DNA of 5,211 nt from an uncultured beta proteobacterium (GCA_903953145.1 CAJBIL010000384.1:1-5211), one strand, 5' to 3'. Shown: positions 1-5,211, numbered from the stretch's first letter. Numbers and translations: made by a program. Notes: generated by a model not told the origin, from the letters alone.

Positions 1-357
1 CAGTCCTCCGCTGTCGGTATCGGCGGCGACCCGATCAACGGTCTGAAGCACATCGACATCATGCGTCTGTTCAACGACGATCCGGATACCGATGCAGTCA
101 TCATGATCGGCGAAATCGGCGGTCCGGATGAAGCTGAAGCTGCGCTGTGGTGCAAGGCCAACATGAAGAAGCCGATCGTTGGCTTCATCGCTGGCGTTAC
201 TGCGCCGGCCGGCAAGCGCATGGGCCATGCCGGTGCGCTGATTTCCGGTGGCGCCGATACCGCTGATGCCAAGCTTGCCATCATGGAAGAGTGTGGCTTC
301 ACCGTAACGCGCAACCCGTCGGAAATGGCCAAGCTGCTGAAGGCTTTGCTCAAGTAA
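1..357 (+). CDS. sucD: Succinyl-CoA synthetase (ADP/GDP-forming) alpha subunit, 3' part
   Basis: This is the C-terminal 118 residues of the alpha subunit of succinyl-CoA ligase, the TCA-cycle enzyme that interconverts succinyl-CoA and succinate with substrate-level phosphorylation of ADP or GDP in the cytoplasm. The gene runs off the left edge; frame 1 is open from base 1, so the ATG at 61 is internal and not a start. Visible family signatures are GIGGDPINGL (fragment residues 6-15), MIGEIGG (35-41), IAGVTAPAGKRMGHAGA (63-79) and the ending LLKALLK. The His in MGHAGA (fragment residue 76) corresponds to the active-site phosphohistidine (His246 in the E. coli enzyme). The E. coli protein is about 289 residues, so roughly 40% is present. 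Translation ends in tandem TAA TAA stops. The beta subunit gene sucC would be expected just upstream, outside the window. The reading is intact and the identification is secure. Confidence 0.97.
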   Translation, partial: QSSAVGIGGDPINGLKHIDIMRLFNDDPDTDAVIMIGEIGGPDEAEAALWCKANMKKPIVGFIAGVTAPAGKRMGHAGALISGGADTADAKLAIMEECGFTVTRNPSEMAKLLKALLK

Positions 358-375
358 TAAGGCTTGCTGTTCCAG

Positions 376-406
376 AAAAAAGGCAGACCGCGGTCTGCCT
401 TTTTTT
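376..406. terminator. Bidirectional rho-independent terminator between sucD and the carbonic anhydrase gene
   Basis: A perfect palindrome is centred at 390/391: AGGCAGACCG (381-390) followed directly by its reverse complement CGGTCTGCCT (391-400). It is preceded by an A-run (376-381) and followed by a T-run (400-406). Folded as RNA, the central CGCG would be the loop on an 8-bp stem. It lies 18 bp after the sucD stop and about 20 bp after the stop of the convergent minus-strand gene, and has a U-tract in either direction. It therefore fits a shared terminator for both transcripts. Confidence 0.9.
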
Positions 407-426
407 GTTAACGACTGGCTAAGAAC

Positions 427-1665
427 TTAGCGTGATTCCTTGATGACCCGGCCGTTGCGTGCTTGAATCGGACGTGCATTGTTGCTGTAGACTTTTCCGA
501 AGCCTGATACCTGTTCTTTCGAGAGCTGCGTCGGTGTTTTCAGTACCAGCCACAACACGCCTTCAGAACATGGCGGCGTGGTCAGCGAACCGGTATAAGT
601 GAAGTAATTGCGCGTTGCTGGCAGCAGTTGTGTCGCATCGATAGTGATTTCGGAGCGGATGACGGGTTTGTTTTGTTCCAGCGGTAGATTGTTCCATAGC
701 GTGCGGATCAGCTTTTGTTCTTTTCCGGCCTGAAGCATCAATGCGACGACCGCTAGCCGACCTGACTTGGATTTGTGTACCAGATGAGCGACCATGTCAT
801 AGGCCTTACCATTTATTTTTTCTTCGCTTGGCTTGTGAAAGTGGAACTGTAGCAATTCATAGTCTTCTCCTTCGACGGAAATGCTGCCGGCGCCTGCCAT
901 ATTTACTTGTATGGTATGGCCGTTGTCGATAATCGAAAGTGGTACGCCTTTATACGAGAAGCGAATCGGGGGCAGGTCGGCGCCGATGGTCTCACGGATG
1001 TCAATGGGTGACTGGCGCTGGCCGATGCCACAGACAGCGTATTCCTCGCTCAGTTTTCCCCACTTGGCTGCGCCGGCTGTCTTGCCGGCGTACTCCCAGT
1101 GCGGGGCGTGCGGCGCAGCGTGCATCGCAGCCGGTGCTTCTTCCTTGTTATTCTTGCCTTTTTTAGGTGTTGGTTTTTCTGCTTCTGCTGGCTTTGGCTG
1201 GCCGGCTGGCGTGGCTGCCACGGCAGCTACAACGGCTGGCGCCGCAGCCTTCTTTTGTTTGCAGCCATAGCTGAGGACTACTTCCGCGATTGAGTCCGGT
1301 TCAACCGGGCTGGTGTCTTTGCTGTCGGCGTTTTCTGATTTCAGTTCGCTGCCGTTGGCCGCAATATAGTTGCGTCGGATAGTCGCTGCGAGGCGTTTGG
1401 CGCACTGGAATTCAGTCAGTGCGGTCATGCTGCCGTAGGAAAAAGCACCCGAGTCAGGTATTTGGGGGGTTGCATAGCTTTCGCGATGCCAGATTCGCAA
1501 TTTGTCGTCACTGATGCGTTCAATGCTTGCCGAATCGACTTCGATTCGTGCGCTACCCTTGTTGCCGATAGAGACCCATTTCGCAGCTTCGGCAGTTAAT
1601 GGTAGCAGTGTCATTGCACAGAGGCTGAGCAGCGCACTATTTTGACAAACAAGTTTTCTGAGCAT
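427..1665 (-). CDS. Exported alpha-carbonic anhydrase with N-terminal adhesin-E-like domain
   Basis: This predicted 412-residue secreted protein should hydrate CO2 to bicarbonate in the periplasm or at the cell surface. A signal peptide is visible: basic MLRKL, hydrophobic residues 11-23, and AEA cleavage after residue 27. Residues 29-137 resemble surface-adhesin protein E (Pfam Adhesin_E): KWVSIG start, EFQC Cys88, PDSIAEVV, and YGC Cys135. An Ala/Pro/Lys linker covers about 138-185. The alpha-CA domain (189-412) has QSPIDI (218-223), NGH with proton-shuttle His250, zinc ligands His275 and His277 in QFHFH, His294 in AHLVH, and SLTTPPC with Thr362 equivalent to human CA II Thr199. Cys212 and Cys366 should form the usual bacterial disulfide. 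Typical bacterial alpha-CAs are about 220-250 residues; the excess is the N-terminal domain. The ATG at 1665 is chosen because the signal peptide begins there; no clear Shine-Dalgarno is seen. The frame stays open to 2175, but that part is antisense to the TerC gene and is not coding. The enzyme class is secure; the N-terminal domain assignment is by eye. Confidence 0.93.
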   Translation of the reverse strand: MLRKLVCQNSALLSLCAMTLLPLTAEAAKWVSIGNKGSARIEVDSASIERISDDKLRIWHRESYATPQIPDSGAFSYGSMTALTEFQCAKRLAATIRRNYIAANGSELKSENADSKDTSPVEPDSIAEVVLSYGCKQKKAAAPAVVAAVAATPAGQPKPAEAEKPTPKKGKNNKEEAPAAMHAAPHAPHWEYAGKTAGAAKWGKLSEEYAVCGIGQRQSPIDIRETIGADLPPIRFSYKGVPLSIIDNGHTIQVNMAGAGSISVEGEDYELLQFHFHKPSEEKINGKAYDMVAHLVHKSKSGRLAVVALMLQAGKEQKLIRTLWNNLPLEQNKPVIRSEITIDATQLLPATRNYFTYTGSLTTPPCSEGVLWLVLKTPTQLSKEQVSGFGKVYSNNARPIQARNGRVIKESR

Positions 1666-1711
1666 GGCAGCAGCGTGGGCAGGTTGGAAGGCCAATACAG
1701 CGAATCCGGCG

Positions 1712-1742
1712 ATTATAGGCGTTTTGCGGCAATCCTCAGCAA
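1712..1742 (-). promoter_or_regulatory. Candidate sigma70 promoter for the carbonic anhydrase gene
   Basis: On the minus strand, 1717-1712 reads TATAAT, a perfect -10 box. TTGCTG (1742-1737) lies 19 bp upstream as a weak -35 at slightly long spacing; no better hexamer is found at 16-18 bp. Transcription would start near 1705 and give a leader of about 40 nt before the ATG at 1665. The -10 lies inside the reading frame that extends upstream of 1665, which supports translation starting at 1665. The position is plausible; the strength is uncertain. Confidence 0.45.
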
Positions 1743-1761
1743 CAGAACAGCGGGAAGTGAA

Positions 1762-1791
1762 TTGCCGGTAAAATCCGTTTTTGCTTATTTT
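1762..1791 (+). promoter_or_regulatory. Weak candidate sigma70 promoter for the TerC/OCD pair
   Basis: TTGCCG (1762-1767) and TATTTT (1786-1791) are separated by 18 bp on the plus strand within the divergent intergenic region. The match to consensus is only moderate. An alternative -10, TAAAAT at 1769-1774, has no recognisable -35. If used, the leader to the ATG at 1871 would be about 70-75 nt and pyrimidine-rich. It contains a short inverted repeat, TGCCA (1806-1810) and TGGCA (1826-1830). This is a low-confidence call made because a promoter is needed somewhere in this gap. Confidence 0.28.
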
Positions 1792-1870
1792 TATCGGCTT
1801 CTCTTTGCCACGTCTTTTGATTCTCTGGCACCCTGATTCTTTGCTAACGCGTACTTTTTGATTGCCCTTC

Positions 1871-2572
1871 ATGCTTGAAATGATCAACGCCCCCGGTTTT
1901 TGGGTGGCCGTGATGCAAATCGTTCTGATCGATATCGTGCTCTCCGGCGATAACGCCGTTGTGATTGCTCTGGCCTGCCGTAATTTGCCAGCGGAGCAGC
2001 GCCGTCTTGGTATTTTCTGGGGCGTTATTGGTGCAGTTATGTTGCGCGTGTTATTGACACTTTTTGCGGTTGGTTTGCTCGGCCTGCCCTGGTTAAAACT
2101 CGCAGGCGGCGTACTGTTGCTGTGGATTGGTATCCAGCTGCTGGTGCCGGAAGGTGACGATGGGCACGACATCAAGGCGGCTGATCATCTTTATGGCGCG
2201 ATCCGCACAATTATTGTGGCTGATTTCGTGATGAGCCTTGATAACGTGATCGGCGTCGCTGCGGCAGCCAAGGACAATGTCTATCTGCTCGGTTTTGGCC
2301 TCGTTGTCAGTATTCCTTTGATTGTCTGGTCAAGTCAGTTGATTTTGAAGCTGATGGAGCGCTTCCCGGTTGTTGTCGTTTTTGGAGCAGGCCTGCTCGG
2401 CTGGGTTGCCGGTGAGATGATGGTTACTGATCTTGCCGTGCGCGAATGGTTTGCTGTCCAGTTACCATCGGCTCATTATGTGGCCCCCGCACTGGGCGCG
2501 CTGCTCGTGGTTTCGATTGGTAAATGGATGGAACGACGCAGCGCCGCCGAACAGGATGTCACGATCGTTTAG
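1871..2572 (+). CDS. TerC family (YjbE-type) integral membrane protein
   Basis: This 233-residue inner-membrane protein belongs to the TerC/YjbE family, whose characterised members handle divalent metals, mainly Mn2+ efflux and metalation of exported enzymes. Two related motifs mark the family's internal repeat: DIVLSGDNAVVIA (residues 21-33, acidic Asp21 and Asp27) and ADFVMSLDNVIGVAA (117-131, Asp118 and Asp124). About seven hydrophobic segments are visible, near 10-34, 47-71, 75-92, 112-132, 137-158, 166-182 and 203-217. A hydrophilic acidic/His loop (EGDDGHD, 94-100) separates the halves, and the charged tail ends ERRSAAEQDVTIV. Length is usual for YjbE-type proteins. The ATG at 1871 is chosen; an in-frame TTG at 1862 and ATG at 1880 are alternatives, and none has a clear Shine-Dalgarno. 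It is divergent from the carbonic anhydrase gene and 21 bp upstream of the OCD-family gene, so probably first in a two-gene operon. The family is secure; the exact metal and direction are not known. Confidence 0.92.
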   Translation: MLEMINAPGFWVAVMQIVLIDIVLSGDNAVVIALACRNLPAEQRRLGIFWGVIGAVMLRVLLTLFAVGLLGLPWLKLAGGVLLLWIGIQLLVPEGDDGHDIKAADHLYGAIRTIIVADFVMSLDNVIGVAAAAKDNVYLLGFGLVVSIPLIVWSSQLILKLMERFPVVVVFGAGLLGWVAGEMMVTDLAVREWFAVQLPSAHYVAPALGALLVVSIGKWMERRSAAEQDVTIV

Positions 2573-2582
2573 CAATCAAGCC

Positions 2583-2586
2583 GGAG
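2583..2586 (+). promoter_or_regulatory. Ribosome binding site deciding the OCD-family start
   Basis: GGAG lies in the 21-bp gap after the TerC-family stop. Three consecutive start-capable codons follow: TTG 2588, ATG 2591 and ATG 2594. Spacing from GGAG is 1, 4 and 7 bp, and 7 bp is the most usual, so the ATG at 2594 is favoured. Confidence 0.6.
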
Positions 2587-2593
2587 ATTGATG

Positions 2594-3553
2594 ATGCAGC
2601 AGCCCATTTTTTTGACCGAGAAAGACGTCGAGCAATTACTGACCATGCCTTTAGCGCTGGAGGCCGTCGAATCTGCACTCCGTGAACTCTCGCTTGGGCA
2701 GGCGAGCGATGTGCCGCGCCAGCGTAGCCGGCTGCCGCAAACAACCTTGCACATTTTGCAGGGCGCGCTGCCATTGCAGGATGCTATCGGCTACAAGGCT
2801 TACACCAGCAACCGTTCGGGCATCCGGTTTCTGGTTCATCTGTTCAGTGCAGCGAGCGGGTGTTTGCGTGCCGTCTTTGAAGCGGATCGACTGGGTATGA
2901 TGCGCACGGGCGCTGCTTCCGGTGTCGCTACACGCTGGCTGGCCCGGCCGGATGCCGAAGTGGCTGGCGTGTTCGGCGCTGGCTGGCAGGCGGAAGGGCA
3001 CATCGAAGCGCTTGCTGCTGTGCGCCCACTGCGTCGCGTCAAAGTGTATGCGCGTAATGCCGAGCGATTGAAGCTGTTTTGCCAGCGAATGTCCGAGCAA
3101 TTGCACATTGATGTGATGCCTGCCGGCTCGCCCGAAGAGACGGTGCGCGGCAGCGATATCGTGAGCACTATCACTACCTCGGCAACGCCACTGTTCGATG
3201 CCGCGTGGCTGTCGCCAGGTACGCACATCAATGCCGCAGGTTCTAATTCGCTGATCAGATGCGAAATCAGTGAGGAAGCACTCCGGCGCTGTCAGACGAT
3301 TTTTGTTGATAGCGTCGATACCGCGCTCTGCGAAGCCGGTGATTTATTGCCTTTGCTGGAAAAAGGGCGTTTGCAGGCACGACAACTGGTCGAACTGGGC
3401 GATGTCATTGCTGGCAAGCATGCGGGACGATCAACGCCTGATCAAATTACCATCTTTGAGTCGCAAGGTATGGCGATTCAGGATCTTGCGGTTGCAGTGC
3501 GACTTGAAGCATTGGCGCGTGATCTAGGTTTGGGCGTTCACTACCCCTGTTGA
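2594..3553 (+). CDS. Ornithine cyclodeaminase/mu-crystallin family protein
   Basis: This 319-residue cytoplasmic NAD(P)-dependent enzyme belongs to the OCD/mu-crystallin superfamily, which includes ornithine cyclodeaminase, archaeal alanine dehydrogenase, ketimine reductase and opine-type enzymes. Family marks in order: GYKAYTSN with Lys68, EADRLGMMRTGAASG with Arg104 (substrate carboxylate binding in the family), the Rossmann motif GVFGAGWQAEGH (125-136), DIVSTITTSATPLF (188-201), HINAAGSNS (211-219) and TIFESQGMAIQDLAVA (286-301). The position that is the catalytic Asp in Pseudomonas ornithine cyclodeaminase (GGD) is occupied here by Asn218 (GSN), so proline formation from ornithine is unlikely; the substrate is not predictable. 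Length is normal. GGAG at 2583-2586 is 7 bp before the ATG at 2594 and 4 bp before an adjacent ATG at 2591; I prefer 2594, and the choice changes one residue. It sits 21 bp after the TerC-family gene and is probably co-transcribed with it. Confidence 0.9.
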   Translation: MQQPIFLTEKDVEQLLTMPLALEAVESALRELSLGQASDVPRQRSRLPQTTLHILQGALPLQDAIGYKAYTSNRSGIRFLVHLFSAASGCLRAVFEADRLGMMRTGAASGVATRWLARPDAEVAGVFGAGWQAEGHIEALAAVRPLRRVKVYARNAERLKLFCQRMSEQLHIDVMPAGSPEETVRGSDIVSTITTSATPLFDAAWLSPGTHINAAGSNSLIRCEISEEALRRCQTIFVDSVDTALCEAGDLLPLLEKGRLQARQLVELGDVIAGKHAGRSTPDQITIFESQGMAIQDLAVAVRLEALARDLGLGVHYPC

Positions 3554-3627
3554 GTCTGGTTTTTGTGCGTTGGTTTAAGCGCTGCAAGCAAAATTTGACT
3601 GATCTCATGTTCCACTGTAAGAATGCG

Positions 3628-3644
3628 AAACAGGCTGCTGTTTT
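3628..3644 (+). terminator. Weak possible terminator after the OCD-family gene
   Basis: AAACAG (3628-3633), loop GCTG, then CTGTTT (3638-3643) forms a short AT-rich 6-bp hairpin followed by a T, then TAGTTTC and a further T-run at 3654-3658. It lies about 75 bp after the OCD-family stop. The stem is short and the U-tract interrupted, so it would be a poor intrinsic terminator; no better candidate is seen before the next gene. Confidence 0.22.
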
Positions 3645-3668
3645 AGTTTCTGATTTTTCTGTTAACAC

Positions 3669-3722
3669 AGGGCTTGTCCGGCACCGGATCGTGCTTTGCT
3701 GTTGATGTAAAAGACAAGCCTT
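3669..3722 (+). repeat. Inverted repeat upstream of the CHASE2 gene
   Basis: GGCTTGTC (3671-3678) pairs exactly with GACAAGCC (3713-3720). A G-U and an A-U pair extend this to a 10-bp stem (3669-3678 with 3713-3722) enclosing 34 bases. It has no following T-run, so it does not look like a terminator. It could be an RNA leader structure or a widely spaced operator; which of these, if either, is not determined. Confidence 0.5.
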
Positions 3723-3748
3723 ATCAAATCAGCAAATCAGCATTTGAT
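3723..3748 (+). repeat. Inverted repeat containing a tandem 8-mer, possible operator
   Basis: ATCAAAT (3723-3729) and ATTTGAT (3742-3748) are perfect reverse complements 12 bases apart. Overlapping them, CAAATCAG occurs twice in tandem at 3725-3732 and 3733-3740. The element begins right after the preceding inverted repeat and ends about 34 bp before the CHASE2 start codon. The combination of direct and inverted symmetry just ahead of a start suggests a protein-binding site or leader hairpin, but chance cannot be excluded in AT-rich DNA. Confidence 0.45.
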
Positions 3749-3769
3749 ATCGACAATGCGGGGATCGAC

Positions 3770-3775
3770 GGAGAG
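3770..3775 (+). promoter_or_regulatory. Ribosome binding site of the CHASE2 gene
   Basis: GGAGAG, with the GGAG core at 3770-3773, lies 8 bp before the ATG at 3782. It decides the start, because the same frame is open without a stop back to 3647 and holds an upstream TTG (3674) with no such signal. Confidence 0.7.
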
Positions 3776-3781
3776 ATAGAA

Positions 3782-5211
3782 ATGCGCAAGGCTGGGTTCT
3801 GGAAGACTGACTGGTTTCTTGGTCTGGTTGTAACAGGCGTCATGCTGCTTGCTGCCAATGGCGATCTGGTTCGTAGTCTGGAGCGCAAGGCTTACGATCT
3901 CGGTGTGCAGGCATCAAGCAGAACGCCCCTTGATCGCGTGGCGGTGATTGCCATTGATGACGCGTCAATCGCTAATCTCGGGCGCTGGCCCTGGCCGCGT
4001 GACCGGCATGCCAAAATGACCGATCTTCTGGTCGGCGGCAAGGCCAAAGTCATTGCCAACACCACTTTTTTCTTCGAGCCGCAGATTGACCCCGGCTATA
4101 CCTACGTTACGCGACTCCTCGATTTGTACAAATTGGCCGCCGAAGCGGCTGAGCCGGCCCCTGAAATTGAACAGATCGGCAAAACGCTCAAGGAGGCGGA
4201 AGTCGCGCTGAATACCGATCGTATTCTGGCCGATAGCTTTGCCCAGGCTGGAAATGTCGTATTGCCCATGTTGTTTACGCTCGGCGAGCCCAAAGGCCGC
4301 CCCGATAAGGCGTTGCCCGAATTCGTAACAAAAAACGGCTTGCCAAAGGTCACTGAAAACACCGGCGATGTCTGGCCAACCGCTGCGCTCCAGTTCCCCA
4401 TAGATGGCTTGGGCAGCAAAGCGTCGGCCATCGGCCATCTCAACGCCAATGCCGATGTCGATGGCGCCGTGCGTACCGAGTCACTGGTGTTGCGCCATTA
4501 CGATCAATACTATCCGTCGCTGTCCCTGATGATCGCGGCGAAGAGCCTGAATCTTGGCCCCGCTGATATTCGCGTGCAGCTTGGCCAGGAAGTACGGCTC
4601 GGCAACCTGCGTATTCCAACGGATCAGGAAACGCAGATGAATACGTTTTTTTACAAGGACCGGGAAGGCAAGCCCGCGTTTCAGGTGGATTCCTTTTATG
4701 ACGTGTTGAGCGGGAAAATCCCGGTCAGCAAATACCAGGACAAAATTGTCTTGATCGGGGCCACTGCTGCGGGTGTTGGTACGTCGCAAGTCACGCCGGT
4801 CTCGCCGGCAATGGCGCCTGTGCTGACGCTGGCGCATGCCGTATCGAGCATCTTGCAGGAGCATTTCTTTGTAACCCCGGCGTGGGGTATCTGGGCGTCA
4901 ATCGGCGTTTTTGTGCTGATCGCGGCTTACTTGATCGCCTTGCTACCAAGGCTTTCAGCAGGGGTTGGTGCCATTTCGACAGCACTGATTCTGCTGGTAG
5001 TCGTTGGTACTCATTTTGGATTGATGGTGGGTGCTGCCATCTGGATTCAACTGATGGCGTCAGCCGCCCTCTTGCTGGTTGGCCATATCCTGCTGACGAC
5101 CAAGCGCTTCCTGATGACCGAACGCGGCAAGGAGAAGTCAGAAGCCGATTCGGCTGAGTCGAACCGCATGCTCGGTCTTGCCTTCCAGGGGCAGGGCCAG
5201 CTTGACATGGC
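3782..5211 (+). CDS. CHASE2-domain membrane sensor, 5' part (probable Ser/Thr protein kinase receptor)
   Basis: The first 476 residues are present and the gene runs off the right edge. A membrane anchor (about 11-25) is followed by a large periplasmic CHASE2 sensor domain (about 30-362). Its marks are VAVIAIDDASIANLGRWPWP (53-72, followed by RDRHA), GHLNANADVDGAVR (218-231) and KIVLIGATAAGV (321-332), with AHAVSSILQ near 351-359. A charged helical stretch at 112-155 is usual for the family. Three closely packed membrane helices follow (about 366-388, 391-411, 413-438), then a basic cytoplasmic start, TTKRFLMTERGKEKSE. The last residues, NRMLGLAFQGQGQLDM, look like the beginning of a TPR-like helical linker. 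CHASE2 is an extracellular sensory domain attached to kinases, adenylate cyclases or diguanylate cyclases. This linker resembles that of betaproteobacterial CHASE2 Ser/Thr kinases as I recall them, so a kinase output is inferred, not seen. The ligand is unknown. The start has a good Shine-Dalgarno 8 bp upstream. Confidence 0.88.
   Translation, partial: MRKAGFWKTDWFLGLVVTGVMLLAANGDLVRSLERKAYDLGVQASSRTPLDRVAVIAIDDASIANLGRWPWPRDRHAKMTDLLVGGKAKVIANTTFFFEPQIDPGYTYVTRLLDLYKLAAEAAEPAPEIEQIGKTLKEAEVALNTDRILADSFAQAGNVVLPMLFTLGEPKGRPDKALPEFVTKNGLPKVTENTGDVWPTAALQFPIDGLGSKASAIGHLNANADVDGAVRTESLVLRHYDQYYPSLSLMIAAKSLNLGPADIRVQLGQEVRLGNLRIPTDQETQMNTFFYKDREGKPAFQVDSFYDVLSGKIPVSKYQDKIVLIGATAAGVGTSQVTPVSPAMAPVLTLAHAVSSILQEHFFVTPAWGIWASIGVFVLIAAYLIALLPRLSAGVGAISTALILLVVVGTHFGLMVGAAIWIQLMASAALLLVGHILLTTKRFLMTERGKEKSEADSAESNRMLGLAFQGQGQLDM

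Noticed and set aside
741..1293. Plus-strand open frames opposite the carbonic anhydrase gene
   Set aside because: They are Cys/Arg/Trp-rich shadow translations without domains or ribosome sites, on the antisense strand of a gene with intact catalytic motifs.
1642..1647. TTGACA, a perfect -35 hexamer on the plus strand
   Set aside because: No -10 box lies 16-19 bp downstream, and it is inside the carbonic anhydrase coding sequence at the signal peptide.
1666..1870. yybP-ykoY Mn riboswitch ahead of the TerC-family gene
   Set aside because: Expected from the family, but I could not find its conserved loop sequences by eye; a covariance search would be needed to overturn this.
1666..2175. Upstream extension of the carbonic anhydrase reading frame to 2175 on the minus strand
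   Set aside because: It is antisense to the well-supported TerC-family gene, its translation is low in recognisable content, and the signal peptide plus a TATAAT box at 1717-1712 place the real start at 1665.
2651..3231. Two overlapping minus-strand open frames opposite the OCD-family gene
   Set aside because: They are shadows of a strongly conserved plus-strand protein and show no recognisable features of their own.
3447..3668. Minus-strand 73-codon frame in the gap after the OCD-family gene
   Set aside because: It mostly overlaps the OCD-family gene end in antisense, with no ribosome site or domain; the rest is AT-richer noncoding sequence.
3965..4985. Minus-strand open frames opposite the CHASE2 gene, and a plus-strand frame at 4882-5157
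   Set aside because: The plus-strand frame of the CHASE2 protein is continuous through all of this region and carries the family motifs; the others have none.

Overview
The window looks like ordinary chromosomal DNA from a betaproteobacterium, most likely of the Rhodocyclales type (Dechloromonas/Azonexus-like). This is inferred from the protein families, the moderately GC-rich coding style, and the close match of the carbonic anhydrase and CHASE2 proteins to forms I associate with that group. I see no tRNA, rRNA, insertion sequence, integrase or CRISPR array.

Layout: the window opens in the 3' end of sucD (succinyl-CoA synthetase alpha subunit, + strand, to 357). A perfectly palindromic A/T-flanked hairpin (376-406) serves as a shared terminator with the convergent gene that follows. 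That gene (427-1665, - strand) encodes an exported two-part protein: a signal peptide, an N-terminal domain resembling surface-adhesin protein E, an Ala/Pro/Lys-rich linker and a C-terminal alpha-class carbonic anhydrase. A 205-bp divergent intergenic region (1666-1870) separates it from a + strand pair: a TerC/YjbE-family membrane protein (1871-2572) and, 21 bp later, an ornithine cyclodeaminase/mu-crystallin family NAD(P)-dependent enzyme (2594-3553). After a 228-bp AT-richer gap with two inverted repeats and a tandem repeat comes the 5' part of a CHASE2-domain membrane sensor (3782 to the window end). Its output domain lies beyond the window and is probably a Ser/Thr protein kinase.

How the genes may work together: sucD belongs to the TCA cycle and is unrelated to its neighbours. 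The carbonic anhydrase is a periplasmic or surface zinc enzyme, and a TerC-family protein, a family tied to Mn2+ handling and to metalation of exported enzymes, is transcribed divergently from it; a functional link is possible but unproven. The TerC and OCD-family genes are probably co-transcribed. The CHASE2 gene starts a separate signalling unit with its own ribosome binding site. The points most worth a second look are the adhesin-E-like/carbonic anhydrase fusion, the paired second-shell substitutions in its active site, the loss of the catalytic Asp in the OCD homologue, and the structured leader of the CHASE2 gene.
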